Source: Tanypteryx hageni (Eukaryota > Arthropoda > Insecta > Odonata > Petaluridae). Taken from it: a stretch of DNA of 64,000 bases. Positions 11,216 through 20,358 of this stretch are shown here, piece after piece. Position numbers and translations under genes: made by a program. The notes beneath the pieces are model-generated. The model saw only the letters and a list, made by a program, of their open reading frames with translations, did no database searches and was not told where the DNA came from. Where the stretch lies: positions 62,432,057 through 62,496,056 of the forward strand of contig CM054120.1 of the NCBI GenBank assembly GCA_028673005.1, written 5' to 3'. The number at the start of each line of letters is the position of its first letter. Positions within the stretch are counted from its first letter, which is position 1.

Positions 11216-11940
11216 CAGGGCTGGTTTGAAGGTTTTCGCGGCCCTAGGCAAAAGTGATTTTGGCGGCCCTAGGCCAGTTAATTTTTTTAGAGGACGCTTA
11301 ATTGTAACAAATTTGGAAATTTTACGTGTAAACTATAATATTGCAGATTAGTCATATACTATGTTTAGAAAAGTTACAAATTTATGATAATTTTATTTTA
11401 TACAAACAAATTGCAAACATGTATTATTACAAAAAAGAGAAAAAATCATTTTATTTATTTATTCTAAATAGGCATTTTTCTTGCTTTATTTTTCTTTCTT
11501 TTTCTTGTCTGATATTAATTCAGTATAGTATAAGGATTGACAAAGTTCATTTTCGATTGAAATAATTGAAAGTCTTACCGATCCCTCCCAAGTCATTTTT
11601 AAAACTCCTAGCCGATTTTATTAGTTTTAACTTAGAAAAACTGCGTTCACCAGATGCCACTGTCACTGGAATTGTCATAAGAATTCGTAAAACGATAGAA
11701 ATATTTGGCTGAAAACAATACGTAAATTTGCTGTATAATACTGAATAATGGCTTTGCAGAATGTGACGACCTAGCCATGTCACCTAACATCAAATTCAAA
11801 TTCTGACAGCCACAAGAAACAGAAAATACCCTCTGATTGGCTTTCCTAATTTGTACTTGTATCCCTTGGTTACAGCCACGCATATTTGAACCATTATCAT
11901 ATCCCTGACCGCGACAATCAGCAATTGGTAAACCTAATTC
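11216..11940 (-). mobile_element. hAT element fragment (ZMYM1-like transposase)
   Basis: CAGGGCTGGTTTGAAGG at 11216, followed by GCGGCCCTAGGCAAAAG, looks like a hAT terminus. It lies just beyond the 3' end of the minus-strand transposase remains. I could not find the partner end or a target-site duplication, so the element is probably truncated on its right. Confidence 0.6.
11547..11890 (-). pseudogene. hAT transposase remnant, C-terminal part
   Basis: Two minus-strand frames overlap out of phase. The first has MRGCNQGIQVQIRK and VFSVSCGCQNLNLMLGD. The second has LRILMTIPVTVASGERSFSK followed by LKLIKS. The latter is the hAT C-terminal dimerisation motif (xIPVTxASxERSFSKLKLIK) seen in ZMYM1-like and related hAT transposases. 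The catalytic middle is largely missing between the two blocks, and a frameshift separates them, so the copy is dead. Confidence 0.75.
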
Positions 11941-12599
11941 TTTCGACTTTTTTCAAGATAAACATTTTTCATTAAAATTGGTGGTTACTTAAATTTGTTA
12001 GTAATTTAAAGTCATTTCAACTACCCATATTGAAAATTACTTATTTACCCTTGCGTCACTGAGAACGGAATCAGGGACTGTTGTTCACGTCAGTGCGGAG
12101 AAAGTTGACAGAAATTTTCAGAAAGGCATGTGAGAAACCTATGCCCTGTAGCAGATTCGCTAATCTTGCGCTCTTGGGCATTTTTAGTTAAAATAAAACA
12201 CCTGTTATTCAAATTTGTAATTCAGTTTTATTCTAATGTTTCTAAAGAAACATAGCATTAGCAGTTAATTTTTTTACTATATTAATATTTTTTAAATATT
12301 TAATATATAAAATGTCCAAGGAGCATAATTCTCATATAAGGGACGGTACACAATGACATTTGGCAGTTAGCCAACAAGAAAAACAATATCACATACAAAA
12401 TATAAAATATCAAGAAATATAAAGGTATAATCTATAGAACAAAATAATATATAAAAATCTATAAAATACAATTTAAAAAAATGGTAAAACAAAATGTAAT
12501 ACGTAATATAATACAAATTTTATATAATAAATTGAATACTTTGGCTCAAACATATATTAGTAGAAACGCTTAAACACAAATACATAAATCAAGTGTACG
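11941..12599. other. Very AT-rich stretch, no gene seen
   Basis: Dominated by A/T, especially 12200-12560, with no coding similarity. It may include the missing left part of the pogo-type element that begins to be recognisable at about 12600. Confidence 0.4.
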
Positions 12600-13336
12600 A
12601 GAATGGCGTAATTGGTGCTGAAAAGGTTGTATCGAAAAAAACAAACAATGCGTTATAGAAAATCCATTTCGCCAGAACTCGAGGAAGAACTGTATGAGTG
12701 GGTGATACGAGAAATGGCAAAAGGCATTAGGATTTCTACAACGAGGGTCTTATTGCAAGCAAAATGCATTACTCAAGAGATGAACATCGTGGGCTTCAAA
12801 GCGTATCCTTCCTGGGGATTCCGTTTCATGAGGAGGAACAATTCCCGGTGGTTTAACCATAAACTTCAACCACTAGATCTGTCCGTGAACAAGTCATTCA
12901 AATCAAAATTGCGAGCTAAGTGGGAGGATTGGATGTTAGCGGGTGTGCATCAATATACTAACTCTGGGAAAGTGAAAAGACCATCCTATGCAGAAATGTG
13001 TAAATGGATTGTTGAGAGTTGGGGATCTGTGACGGCTAGTTGTGTAAAAAACGGTTTTGAAAAGGCTCTTATTGATACACTTATGACAGACACGGAAGAA
13101 TTTGAAGATGATGAAAATGAAATTTCGAATGTGCCTGTCCAAATTATGAGTGCTATTGAATCATTTGACATTGACTCAGGCGATCATTTTTATGGTTTCG
13201 AATGAATTGTAAAAGTTAATATGCATTAATTTCAATAAAATTTTATTTTCCGTTGTATAACGCGCACGATGTTTTTTCCCGATTTTTATGTTTTTTATAG
13301 ATAACGAGCGCGTCATAGACCAGAAAATACGGTAAT
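12600..13336 (+). mobile_element. pogo-type (POGK-like) element, internally deleted
   Basis: The span holds an open, internally deleted transposase and a right end at 13255-13336, where text such as CCAGAAAATACGGTAATTT resembles the CCGTATTT ends of the pogo-like MITE at 49904-50420. I could not find a matching left inverted repeat. The left boundary is set only by the start of the reading frame. Confidence 0.6.
12612..13205 (+). CDS. pogo-type transposase with internal deletion, still open
   Basis: 197 codons without a stop. The N-terminal part (about residues 12-76; LEEELYEWVIREMAKG to WGFRFMRRN) matches the CENPB-type helix-turn-helix DNA-binding region of pogo/POGK transposases. It is followed at once by LQPLDLSVNKSFKSKLR, which normally lies at the end of the DDE catalytic domain, and by an acidic C-terminal tail (TDTEEFEDDENE). 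Most of the catalytic core, with the first two acidic residues, is therefore missing, yet the frame is kept. The frame opens at a non-ATG codon; the first ATG is at about residue 13 (MRYRKSISPE). It could be chance or a selected DNA-binding protein. Confidence 0.65.
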   Translation: MVLKRLYRKKQTMRYRKSISPELEEELYEWVIREMAKGIRISTTRVLLQAKCITQEMNIVGFKAYPSWGFRFMRRNNSRWFNHKLQPLDLSVNKSFKSKLRAKWEDWMLAGVHQYTNSGKVKRPSYAEMCKWIVESWGSVTASCVKNGFEKALIDTLMTDTEEFEDDENEISNVPVQIMSAIESFDIDSGDHFYGFE

Positions 13337-13338
13337 TT

Positions 13339-14034
13339 TTAATATTTCTTTCTTAAATTTATTAAGAGGCGTAATGGTGAGGGCAATTCATTGTAGTTTT
13401 TTATAAACCGATATTTTAAACCCTTTATTCCATATTCTGATGTTTTGCACAGAGGGATATAAAAGTTATTTTTTGCACGAGTATTCATAGTATGAATATC
13501 AATATTTTGTTGAAAGGTAATGTTACCTATTGATGCTACATTTGTGTTTTTATAAACATAAAGCAGAGAATGTAGTTTTATAACTAGGCTTACTGGTAAT
13601 ATATTGGATGATAAATATACATCTTTAGAAGGTGTTCGATGTTCTAAACCATAAATTATCTTAAGAGCTCTTTTTTGCAAAACCTCAATCTCATTTATCA
13701 GAGTCTTATTGCAGAAACCCCAGATAACGTTCATATACTGAAGGTGACAATGCACCATTGCATAATATATGGTACGTAAGACCTCAGTTTGGTAATAAAC
13801 CTTTCACACGATAAAGTACACCAATAATTGGAATGATTTTTTTAACAACAGATTGCACATGACAGTTCCAATTCAAATTATATTCCATAATAATCAGCCC
13901 AAGAAATTTAGCTTCCTTAGTTTGTTTTAGGGTCTTACCCAAAAGGGTCAATTGTGAAGTCATTAAATGGGTTCTAGATGGTTTGCAAAAGACCATATCA
14001 TTTGTTTTAGCCAAATTAATTGTAATTCAAATAA
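13339..14034 (-). pseudogene. LINE reverse transcriptase C-terminal remnant
   Basis: Two minus-strand frames follow each other. At 14014-13784 is a piece with AKFLGLIIMEYNLNWNCHV, resembling RT block 7 (KFLGVxIDxxLxWxxHI). At 13758-13339 is a piece with LQYMNVIWGFCNKTLINEI and KRALKIIYG, the usual post-RT region. A frameshift lies between them. It is a different family from the L2/CR1-like copies on either side, and reads in the opposite direction. Confidence 0.75.
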
Positions 14035-14601
14035 TAAATATAAAATATTACGTCAAATAAAAAAGTGGCCCTCCCCCAATCATTTGTAAGCTTAGGCACT
14101 GCCTACACCTAGTAAATCCGCTATTGCCTATGCTTATGCATCAGGGCGATTAGATGGAGATTTGATACTTTCAGTTGGAAATATCGCACAGAAACTTGAT
14201 TCAATTAAGCAAAATTAATCTTCTGGGCTTGAAGAAATACTAGCTCGAGCATTAAAAGAATTATTCCTTTGAATAGCATCTTACTTGAAAATAATATACG
14301 AGAAATCCATCAAGAAAGGTGCCATTCCTAAAAACTGGAAGTTAGCACACGTAACGACCATCCATAATGGCGGCGACAATGAGAACCCAGAAAATTACAG
14401 GCCGATTTCCTTCATGTCATTACCGTTCAGGATATTTGAATACACAATTTTTAACTCTATTATGCGTCTTATAGATAGTCTTTTTTCTCTTAGCGAATGT
14501 CAGCACGGAATCAGGAATCATGTGAAACAGCTCGGATTTATCGTGAACGATTTACTGCGATGCGGAGAGAAGAATATTTCGGTTGATTTTTTCTTGTCAC
14601 G

Positions 14602-15052
14602 CCGGAAAACTCTTCGAAAGCAGTTCTTGGAAAACAATACTTCTAAAACAATTCTTCGAAATCAAAACAATCTTCGAAGCATGGCGTGCAAAAAATGTAA
14701 TTTCTCTGCCCCTTTCCCTTTCTCTCCCTCCATTGGGCAAGGGCAATTAACGCGGAAAAGAAGCAAAGCGACAATACCGTCAAAGAACAGCTTCTCGAAG
14801 ATTTATTTTTCGAAGAATTATTTTCTGGAGAATTAATTTTCGATGACTTATTTTTCGAGGAATTGCTTGGAGGAAGAGACGAAAGGAGAGTAAGTAGGAG
14901 AGAAAAATGGTGGAGGGGGATTGGGAGAGAGAAGGTAGGAGGAGGGAGGGATCTAGGAAGAGGTACAGAGAAAAGGAGGAATTAAATGTTCCGTTCCGCC
15001 ATTTTTCAGGGATTATTTTACTTTTCCGAAGAATTGTTTTTCGAAGAAATTT
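14602..15052. mobile_element. Small inverted-repeat insertion with TTCGAA-rich ends
   Basis: The insertion splits reverse transcriptase block 3 of LINE copy B. Its ends pair imperfectly: GGAAAACTCTTCGAAAGCAG on the left, and the complement of the right end begins GGAAATTTCTTCGAAAAACA. TCTTCGAA-type phrases recur inside at both ends (14640-14680 and 14790-14870). It looks like a foldback-type or MITE insertion. The exact ends and any target duplication are unclear. Confidence 0.55.
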
Positions 15053-15214
15053 CCTCCTTGATTTCACGAGGCGTTTGATCAAGTGCATAATCAAAAATTA
15101 ATTCAAGGGAAATACGTTTAATATTTGTGAGTGGGTGAGAGACTTCCTTGCAGACAGTGAACTGATAGTAGTTATCGATGGGAAGCGCTGATATTCAAGT
15201 CTCGTCTGGTGTTT

Positions 15215-15652
15215 CATAGGGTCGTGATAGGGGACCCGGACGAAGGGCCGACAGCCGAAAGACCAGCAACATCAATTTAGAATATTATATTAAAATCAAT
15301 AATTATATAATATTTTTTCTAGGATTTTCATGGTTTGAAGTTATTCATGTCGAAATCCGCTAGACATTTAAGACAAATATTCGAATCGAAAAATCAAATT
15401 CGAAATCGAGTTTTGAACTATTTGTATTTTTGGCTCATATTGCAAATTTAGGTGAAATATTTCAGGTGGGGTTGGGCGGGTTTGTTATTCTCCAATTAAT
15501 GCTGACCGCTAATCACCTTCCTTCCTCCTCCCTCCCGCCTGATTAACCCTTGGATATATTTTCGGCCCTTTCGTTTTGTCCGTTATTGGCATTTCGACCC
15601 TTTGGTCTTGTCGGCCCTTTAGCTCGTATCGGCCCTTTGGCCCGTGCTCGTG
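15215..15652. mobile_element. Insertion with GGCCCTTTGG-type repeated ends
   Basis: LINE copy B breaks off after its block 4 text and resumes at LLFLIYVN. Between them the left end has GACGAAGGGCCGACAGCCGA. The right end has three spaced repeats of the phrase CGGCCCTTT or CGACCCTTTGG, roughly the complement of the left end. A short duplicated CGTG flanks the insertion. The class is unknown. Confidence 0.5.
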
Positions 15653-16441
15653 TCATGGGCCCTCTTCTATTCTTAATATACGTAAATGTCTACTCAGTAG
15701 TTCGTAGTAAAATCAGACTTTTCGCAGATGCCAAGAATGGAAAACTGAACTTATTTAACCTAAATGTTCCATCATAATGTTTTGGAAAAGCAAGAAAAAG
15801 AGATAATTTCGAGTATAAAATCGACGGACTGAGTATCAAACAAAATATTTAGGAGTCTACACTTGTCACGATCTTTCGTGGGACATGCACATTCGTCGGG
15901 TTATAGGAAAAATCAACAAGAAATGTCTTTCATTGGCAGAATCGTATAGAAAAATGCGAGAAACGTGTTATTCGTCATTAGTTAGGCCAGAGGTCGAATA
16001 TGCCACAAGTATATGGGCTCCGTATGAGTAGGGCCACATACTTGAGTTAGAGTGTAACGCAGAGTAATTTGATTCGTAAAACAAATGCATGACTATAAGC
16101 AAAGCGTAACCTCACTATTAAAGGATTTGAATTAGGTATCGATGGAGGATTGTAGACTGTACGCTACGCTAAGGCTTCTGGAAAAATATTGGTCAGAAGG
16201 TTTAGCAGAAGAGGTTTTGGGAATGGTTGAAGCACCAAAGTTAGTAAGTAGACACGATCATGCCGATAAAATCCGTGAGATTGATAGTAATAAAGGGTAT
16301 TCGAGGTTCGTTTTTCCGACGGCAATTTGAGATCATAACAGAAGAATAAAACTCGCAAGAGAAAATTGTTAGGAATGATTTGGTGAATTGCATCCCCTGC
16401 ACTTTGATGAATTGCAGGATAACACGTAGATCAAGATGTAG

Positions 16442-17140
16442 GAAAAACGATGCTTGATATCGCTCTGTCCTAGAATCGATTTTCTCGTCGTAATTGTGTT
16501 TCGACTATCCCTACATCCTACTCAGTTAAACCTTACGACCTCTACTTCTCCCGAAGCCTCAACCTAGCATCCGATCGGCGGTTTTATAATGATATCCAAT
16601 CCAAATTAATAATGAGGTAATGTTTTGCTTGCGGTCATATATTTGTTTCGCTAATATGGCTGCTCTGCTTTGACCTTTTTCTAACTCAAGGATGTGGCAT
16701 GGATGTATCATATAATGGAAACGTATTAATTATATCTGCCCCTGGATATCCGCAATACATATATCCGACTCAATCTGCAGACATCCGAAGCAAATTTTAT
16801 TGGCCATTTCAGTTAATCAGTCACTCTTCGGAGAGACGGATCGGATTCGAACAAAATACCTAAGGATGTGGGTCGGGTGCGGATGATAGAATCGTCGGCA
16901 GTTGCCTGTCTGTTTGCCCCAGAATTAGAAACTTTATTCTGTTTTTTCATTTCGGATGGGAAACAAGAAATGCTGTATCAGCAAAGTTCCCTCCATTAGA
17001 GTATATTAGCTGAGCAGATTTTCACAGTACATAATGACGACAAGTGCTCCGTCAGAGTCATTTTTCTTTGGAGGAACTGGTCATCATTAAGAGACGAAAC
17101 AATTTAGTTACCACAAAATAATCATTTCAAATTCCAAGAG
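16442..17140. other. Intergenic, nothing recognised
   Basis: No coding similarity, paired repeat or microsatellite. Phrases such as GGATATCCGCAATAC and CATATATCCGACTC around 16745-16780 suggest an old repeat, but I cannot assign it. Confidence 0.4.
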
Positions 17141-17144
17141 GTTT

Positions 17145-17460
17145 GTTGAATTCCTCGTTTGTGTGTATGTTTGGCTAATCAACATCTTGGACTATTATAA
17201 CCATAACTCCTTCTACAGCGAACACAATTACAAAGGAGGAGGAGCCTACTCTTAACGAAGAGCACCAAGGGGAGCAACTGCTTAACGTCCCTTCCGAAGG
17301 ACGTAACGCTGACGTTGTGCGGTCTCCTTAAACCTCACAAACAGGGGGGCAGGCCACCTTGGAAAAAAATCCTACTTTCGCAGGATTCGTGCCCGCTGCC
17401 CTTTCAAGCAGCAGGCGAGTAGCAGCCAGGGTCCTAACTACTACACCACCGGCACCCCCT
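17145..17460 (-). repeat. tRNA-derived SINE, full-length-looking copy
   Basis: On the minus strand the head carries TGGTGTAGTAGTTAGGA, matching the polymerase III A box of tRNA genes, and about 45 bases later GGCACGAATCC, close to the B box. The body includes GTCCTTCGGAAGGGACGTTA and GTGCTCTTCGTTAAGAGTAG. The body is repeated in opposite orientation at 18229-18435. A tRNA-type head joined to a longer unrelated body is the usual SINE build. No tRNA fold beyond the boxes was checked. Confidence 0.75.
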
Positions 17461-17472
17461 TAAATAGGATAC

Positions 17473-17614
17473 CAGTGGCGTAGCGGACACCCCCGCAACC
17501 CCGGCATGGCGGGGGGACCCATGGCCAAAGTGGGCCTTTTTTCGTGAGGTCCTTAAATTCTTTCCCGGGTCTTCAATTTTGTTTAGGCGGGGTAGCACAA
17601 ATTTTCCGCCACTG
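17473..17614. mobile_element. Small hAT-like MITE
   Basis: The left end CAGTGGCGTAGCGG and the complement of the right end, CAGTGGCGGAAAATTTG, share a hAT-type terminus. The 8-base flanks (taggatac and cctcatac) agree at only four positions, so the target duplication is not convincing. There is no coding content. Confidence 0.55.
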
Positions 17615-17910
17615 CCTCATACCCTTTAAAACGTTCAGAATTTTTTTTATGATAAACTGAATTTGTTTATCTGACTCTTCCTCATTTCCAGGGATCATAT
17701 TTTCCTCGATCATCTCTCATGACGATTAATCTCCTTTTCGCAAGTTTCGACCATATAGCTATACCCGTTGGAACGACTGTGGGTATACTTCACAGCGGTG
17801 GTTCTACGACACTCTGCATATAATAAATAAAAGTAATAGAACATTTTTTGGTGGAAATTTACCGAAATTCAACTCGGCGCTACTTTTGAATTCTCACTTC
17901 TCTTTTAAAC

Positions 17911-18177
17911 CAGTGTTTCTCAACTGGTGGGACGTGAAGAGCCTCTAGGTGCGATGCGAATTTCGAAAATAGCTTCTATAAAGCTTTTTCTCAATAAAAT
18001 TATTGCAATATTCAACGTCCTTAAAAATGTTCGTTAATGGTTATAACTCGAAAATGTATTTAATGTAAAAATCCACTTCTTGGAAAAGGCGGGGTTTTGT
18101 TATTATCAAAATGGGACCCAGGATATCTGACAACATTGCTGGTTGGGACATTAGGTGAAAAAGTTTGAAAACCGCTG
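17911..18177. mobile_element. hAT MITE with perfect 8-bp target duplication
   Basis: The 267-bp element starts CAGTGTTTCTCAACTGG and ends with the complement of CAGCGGTTTTCAAACTTTTT. It is flanked by TTTTAAAC on both sides (17903-17910 and 18178-18185). Eight-base duplications and CAG-type ends define hAT elements. It has no open frame and is non-autonomous. Confidence 0.9.
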
Positions 18178-18228
18178 TTTTAAACGATATTTTACGGTAA
18201 ATCCTTTTGTGTATGTTGTATCATGAGA

Positions 18229-18435
18229 GACCGCGCAAAGTCAGCGTTCCGTCCTTCGGAAGGGACGTTAAGCCATTGGCCCCGTGGTGTTCTTCGTTAA
18301 GAGTAGGCTAATGCCGGCACCGGGTTTCCCTCCTCCCTTGTGATTGGGTTTGGTGTGGAAGGAGCCATGGCTATAATAATCCAAGAGATTGATTATCCAA
18401 AAAATACACACACTTCTCCCTAAATTACTCGCATC
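18229..18435 (+). repeat. tRNA-derived SINE, copy lacking the head
   Basis: It matches the body of the SINE at 17145-17460 in inverted orientation, including GTCCTTCGGAAGGGACGTTA. The A and B boxes are absent, consistent with 5' truncation. The two inverted copies, with the hAT MITE between them, could form a long hairpin in a read-through transcript. Confidence 0.75.
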
Positions 18436-18560
18436 TAGTAGATAATATATTGCGTGATATAATTCCCACATTTTGTGTGATGTCTTATAAATTTATCATA
18501 AATTACTTAATTATGTCTATGTCCATTTGACTTTGGTTTTTATTTTATACTAGGGAGATG

Positions 18561-18606
18561 CCCGTTGAAATTCAACGGGAAAGTTTTCTTCATGAAATTT
18601 CATGAA
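18561..18606. repeat. Two adjacent short palindromes
   Basis: CCCGTTGAA-A-TTCAACGGG (18561-18579) is a perfect palindrome around one base. TTCATGAAATTTCATGAA (18589-18606) is a perfect 18-base palindrome ten bases on. They follow TATACTAGGGAGATG, which looks like the edge of a dispersed element of unknown class. Confidence 0.75.
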
Positions 18607-19029
18607 TAGATGCGACGCGAATCTGTTATCCAAGTCAATGGCACCCAATTACACGAAACCGGCAACAACGCGAATCACTAAGAATGCATCAAATTCTCGC
18701 GTTAAAAACTGATCTGTTGATCGATTCGACGCGTATTAGAAAATCGACTGCAGCAGGGCCGGGCCCAGACGGTTTGCCGCTTGAGGCAAGATATAATATG
18801 GCTCCCCTTCAATTTTTTTACCGAGCTCTTTTAATTAGACATCAGTTGAAAAAGTAGAAAATACGTAGTAAAAATGTAGTTATTAATATCATATTATTAC
18901 CTTTATCAAAAAAACAAAATGAGGTGCATTTTTTCTTACAAATCTCTCATGTATTCGGTTTGTGAAGTGTAAATGAGCAGTAGGGAAATCTTTTTTACAG
19001 TACAGCTCCGACAAGATGCCCTGAAATGA

Positions 19030-20070
19030 ATACAAGTATACCTCGCGACACGCTCTTTCGCAACACGCTTTGTTTTGTTTTACGCTCATTACACTCTACC
19101 TTTCGATACGCTCGCTTGATTCGGACATACGCTCTTATAAAACCCGGAGAACGAAGAGCCTTTCTCTGCCCCTTCAAAAGGTTTCAACGCGAGCAATAAA
19201 AAACAACTTTGTTTCATTATATACGAACTGCTTTTAAATTGTTTTCGTATTCATTTCTTGTGTATACAATATTGCATTTGAAGTAATGTAATCGACGAGT
19301 TTCTTTTTATGTCCAAGGTAGTGTTTCGGCGGACTACAGTCAGTTTTCAGTCCGAGCTCGTGGTAGTGACACATTGAATTTGTGCTCGAGTTTTTACCCT
19401 TATAAGTTTGAAATGTCGCAAGCAAAGAAAAATTAAAGCGAAGTATTTCTTTTAATTAATTAAATTGGATATAATAAAACGTTTTGAAAGTGGACAAGGG
19501 GACGCTGCTATAGGTCGTGCTATTTCTCTAGCTCCGTCGACTGTGAGAACTATTTGCAGAACTGCTGGAAAAATTAAAAAGTTTGCTCAGGGGGCTACTT
19601 CTTTAATATCAACTGTGCTGGGGAGGCATAATCGAAGTGAAGCAATGATAGAAATGGAGCGTTTGCTCAACATATGGATCGAAGAACAAAAACCCGGCTC
19701 GTATGTTTGGCGGAAGATGTCAGCACAGTATAATTTGCATTTTATTTTGTAGTGACGTTGCCTAAAAAATATGTAATGCCCTTCCGTAGGACAAATAGTA
19801 TGTAAAGATATTTTAAGCCACCAATCTAAACACTTTGATGATAATTAGAGTATTGTATAAAATACGTGCTTAATATATATCTCGCGCGCTCTCTTTTCCC
19901 CTCCTATCTTTGACATGGTTTTCAATGGGATTTTTGCATTCGTTTAGCACGATTTCCTTTTAGGAACATCTGCCGTGCTCTTTTTTATATCATTGCTCTT
20001 ATGTAAAAATATGTTTCGCAATACCTTGATTCGCGATACGCTCTTTACTTTCTCATATACGTAGTATATT
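19030..20070 (+). mobile_element. Tigger-like element remnant
   Basis: Text near the left end (TATACCTCGCGACACGCTC at 19037) and near the right end (complement GAGCGTATCGCGAATCAAGG at about 20025-20044) looks like degraded inverted ends of a pogo/Tigger element. A DNA-binding-domain fragment lies between them. The ends are approximate. Confidence 0.55.
19413..19752 (+). pseudogene. Tigger/CENPB-type helix-turn-helix remnant
   Basis: The frame at 19465-19752 begins DIIKRFESGQGDAAIGRA, then APSTVRTICRTAGKIK and MERLLNIWIEEQ. These are the CENPB N-terminal helix-turn-helix and the start of the second helical unit in Tigger transposases. An ATG at 19413 begins MSQAKK but meets a stop before the conserved part, so the start is broken. 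The frame ends soon after IEEQ, and the catalytic domain is absent. Confidence 0.75.
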
Positions 20071-20264
20071 GAGAAGTATTGTAACGTGAAAAAATTCGAT
20101 TTCGACATTTTGATGGAAATATGTACACGTTTTAGGTGCCCCTGAGTCCATAAAAGTGGTTTTCGCCATGACGTCTGTCTGTCAGTCTGCAACATATCAT
20201 ATTTTGCAGACCCTTTTCGATAAAAATTATATTTCACAAAAATAAAGAGTAGTTTACTCTTGGC

Positions 20265-20358
20265 GATTTTTCGAAATATTTGATTTACTCAAAAATGGCT
20301 CCAGAAAAGTTCATTAAAATCTATCCAATTGTGGAGCGTGATGTCACAAATAACACAA
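20265..20358 (+). repeat. Left part of a repeat split by a transposon
   Basis: ATTTACTCAAAAATGGCT and the 80 bases that follow match 26461-26545. The continuation of the repeat (CCAGTGGCATTATAATGTATGC) is found at 22792-22810, after the unclassified DNA transposon, and is matched by 26573-26595. The transposon at 20359-22740 therefore landed inside this repeat. Confidence 0.75.

Larger units (their letters stand above)
14126..16441 (+). mobile_element. L2/CR1-like LINE, decayed copy B with insertions
   Basis: Pieces of the same reverse transcriptase as at 7617-9215 run in order: KLAHVTTIHNGGDNENPEN and NYRPISF (14285-14480), QHGIRNH and a broken block 3 (14500-14600), RRFDQVHNQK and CEWVRDFL (15064-15160), LLFLIYVN and KIRLFADA (15660-15730, with the second catalytic Asp lost in a short deletion), RRLIG..NKK, VRPEVEYA and a C-terminal piece at 16142-16330. 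The 3' end (16385-16441) matches that of copy A. It carries frameshifts, stops and two insertions (about 14602-15052 and 15215-15652), so it is dead and older than copy A. Confidence 0.85.

Noticed and set aside
14040..14125. Possible right end for the hAT fragment that starts at 11216
   Set aside because: The text (GCTTAGGCACTGCCTAC) is only vaguely similar to the left end, and no 8-base duplication was found.
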